Shown piece after piece: positions 63,101 through 64,000 of a DNA stretch of 64,000 nt. The notes under the pieces were generated by a model. The model did no database searches. It was not told where the DNA came from and saw nothing but the letters and a program-made list of their open reading frames with translations. Each line of letters starts with the position of its first letter. The stretch's first letter is position 1. The position numbers were made by a program, and so were the translations under genes. The DNA comes from Flavobacteriaceae bacterium LSUCC0859 (lineage in GTDB: Bacteria; Bacteroidota; Bacteroidia; Flavobacteriales; Flavobacteriaceae): assembly GCA_022239325.1 (NCBI GenBank), contig JAKOGP010000001.1:456870-520869 (forward strand), given 5' to 3'.

Positions 63101-64000
63101 TTATTCTTCTAACTCTTCTCTTAGAATTCTAATGACATCTAAGATGGTTTCTTCTTCTAAATCTGTTCTTTTTACCAAGTCATCTGCGTCGTGCTCCAGT
63201 ACAGATCTGGCGGTATCTAATCCAATTTTACTAAACTCTTCAATAATCCAAGCTTCTATCTCATCTGAGAATTCTGTAAGCTCTACATCTTCCTCTACGC
63301 CTTCTCTAAAGACATCTATCTCATATCCGGTTAATTGGCCTGCCAATCTAATGTTATGCCCTCCACGGCCTATGGCCTTAGACACTTCCTCAGGTTTTAA
63401 ATATACCTGAGCCGTCATTTTCTCGTCGTCTAGCTTTACAGAAGACACCCTAGCTGGGCTCAAGGCTCTGGTTACCAATAAGGTAGGATTAGTGGTCCAA
63501 TTAATTACGTCTATGTTTTCATTGCCCAATTCCTTCACAATACCGTGAATTCTTGAACCTTTCATACCCACACAGGCACCCACAGGGTCAATACGGTCAT
63601 CATATGAATCTACGGCTACCTTGGCTTTTTCGCCTGGGATACGTACCGCCTTTTTAATAGTGATAAGACCGTCAAAAACCTCGGGAATTTCCTGGAAGAA
63701 CAACTGCTCTAAGAAAAGCGGTGAGGTTCTACTCATAATAATGGCAGGCTTATTTCCTTTGAGCTCTACACTTTCAATAATCCCCCTTACATTGTCTCCT
63801 TTTCTAAAGAAATCTGCTGGTATTTGCTTGTCTTTTGGCAAGATAATCTCGTTCCCTTCGTCGTCTAGCAAAATAATAGCCTGATGTCTAATATGGTGTA
63901 CCTCTGCCGTGTAAATCTCTCCTTCAAGCTCTTTAAACTGCTTGTAGATGGTAGTGTTGTCGTGCTCGTGAATTTTAGCAATTAGGTTCTGACGCAGTGC
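63101..64000 (-). CDS. nusA: Transcription termination/antitermination factor NusA, C-terminal part
   Basis: The last 299 residues are present; the reading frame is open to the edge of the window (first codon 64000-63998, ALRQNLIAKI). The S1 domain end is followed by the KH domains: the KH1 motif GACVGMKGSRIHGIVKELGNENIDV and the KH2 motif IGRGGHNIRLAGQLTGYEID. The protein ends in an acidic tail (ILREELEE). NusA modulates pausing and termination of RNA polymerase. The nusA-infB order is the conserved one; rimP would be expected beyond the window. Confidence 0.95.
   Translation of the reverse strand, partial: ALRQNLIAKIHEHDNTTIYKQFKELEGEIYTAEVHHIRHQAIILLDDEGNEIILPKDKQIPADFFRKGDNVRGIIESVELKGNKPAIIMSRTSPLFLEQLFFQEIPEVFDGLITIKKAVRIPGEKAKVAVDSYDDRIDPVGACVGMKGSRIHGIVKELGNENIDVINWTTNPTLLVTRALSPARVSSVKLDDEKMTAQVYLKPEEVSKAIGRGGHNIRLAGQLTGYEIDVFREGVEEDVELTEFSDEIEAWIIEEFSKIGLDTARSVLEHDADDLVKRTDLEEETILDVIRILREELEE

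Noticed and set aside
1-64000. tRNA, rRNA, CRISPR arrays, transposons, phage genes
   Set aside because: None could be supported by reading either strand; intergenic gaps are short and hold mainly terminators and promoters.

Overview
The window is a contiguous piece of a Bacteroidota chromosome, most likely from the family Flavobacteriaceae. The signs are: a short RpoD of the Bacteroidota type, many -7 boxes of the form TAnnTTTG (several with TTG about 18-20 bases upstream), almost no Shine-Dalgarno sequences, type IX secretion/gliding proteins (SprA, a PorP/SprF-like protein), an alternative complex III (ActABCDEF) followed by aa3 oxidase genes, a YpdA-type bacillithiol disulfide reductase, and a moderately low GC content. 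No tRNA, rRNA, CRISPR array, insertion sequence or prophage was seen, and no gene-free stretch exceeds 300 bases.

Layout. 1-6.3 kb (+): end of fbaA, then accD, rpsO, pnp, rpoD, trmL and rpe, mostly separated by clear intrinsic terminators. 6.3-9.8 kb (+): YpdA-like reductase, PorP/SprF-like outer-membrane protein, atypical Nramp transporter. 9.8-11.2 kb (-): fabD and a gamma-carbonic-anhydrase-like protein. 11.4-13.2 kb (+): Nfu-type Fe-S protein with a doubled N-domain, and an MscS channel. 13.2-23.3 kb (-): one large tripartite ABC export cluster (four permeases, two adaptors, one ATPase, one TolC protein) running into tsaB. 23.4-28.7 kb (-): oxidase assembly and subunits: a small CxxC membrane protein, DUF420, Sco, a cysteine-free Sco-like protein, oxidase subunit IV, two subunit III proteins and cyoE. 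28.8-40.7 kb (-): tonB, vanZ-like, gcvH, sprA, ruvA, maeB. 40.8-43.6 kb (-): a sodium:solute symporter and queG. 43.7-46.0 kb (+): a small, visibly AT-richer three-gene island (GNAT, membrane hypothetical, serine hydrolase). 46.0-47.9 kb (-): ruvB and a GIN-domain protein. 48.0-59.4 kb (-): actA-actB-actC-actD-actE-actF-coxB-ctaD, a complete quinol-to-oxygen electron path. 59.6-60.0 kb (+): SPOR-domain protein. 60.2-64.0 kb (-): infB and the 3' part of nusA.

How the genes fit together. The respiratory genes sit in two same-strand blocks about 20 kb apart. The ACIII-aa3 operon supplies quinol oxidation and oxidase subunits I and II. The 23-28 kb block supplies subunits III and IV, heme O synthesis and copper-site assembly proteins. 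Most of the rest is core housekeeping (translation, RNA decay, fatty-acid synthesis, recombination, tRNA modification). The least ordinary parts are the Sco-like protein that lacks every copper-binding cysteine, the ABC cluster in which two permease pairs and two adaptors share one ATPase, the Nramp protein without the canonical metal-site motifs, the AccD without zinc-ribbon cysteines, and the small island between queG and ruvB. I did not find a clearly new defence or mobile system. The strongest candidates for undescribed biology are the oxidase-assembly cassette and the shared-ATPase exporter.
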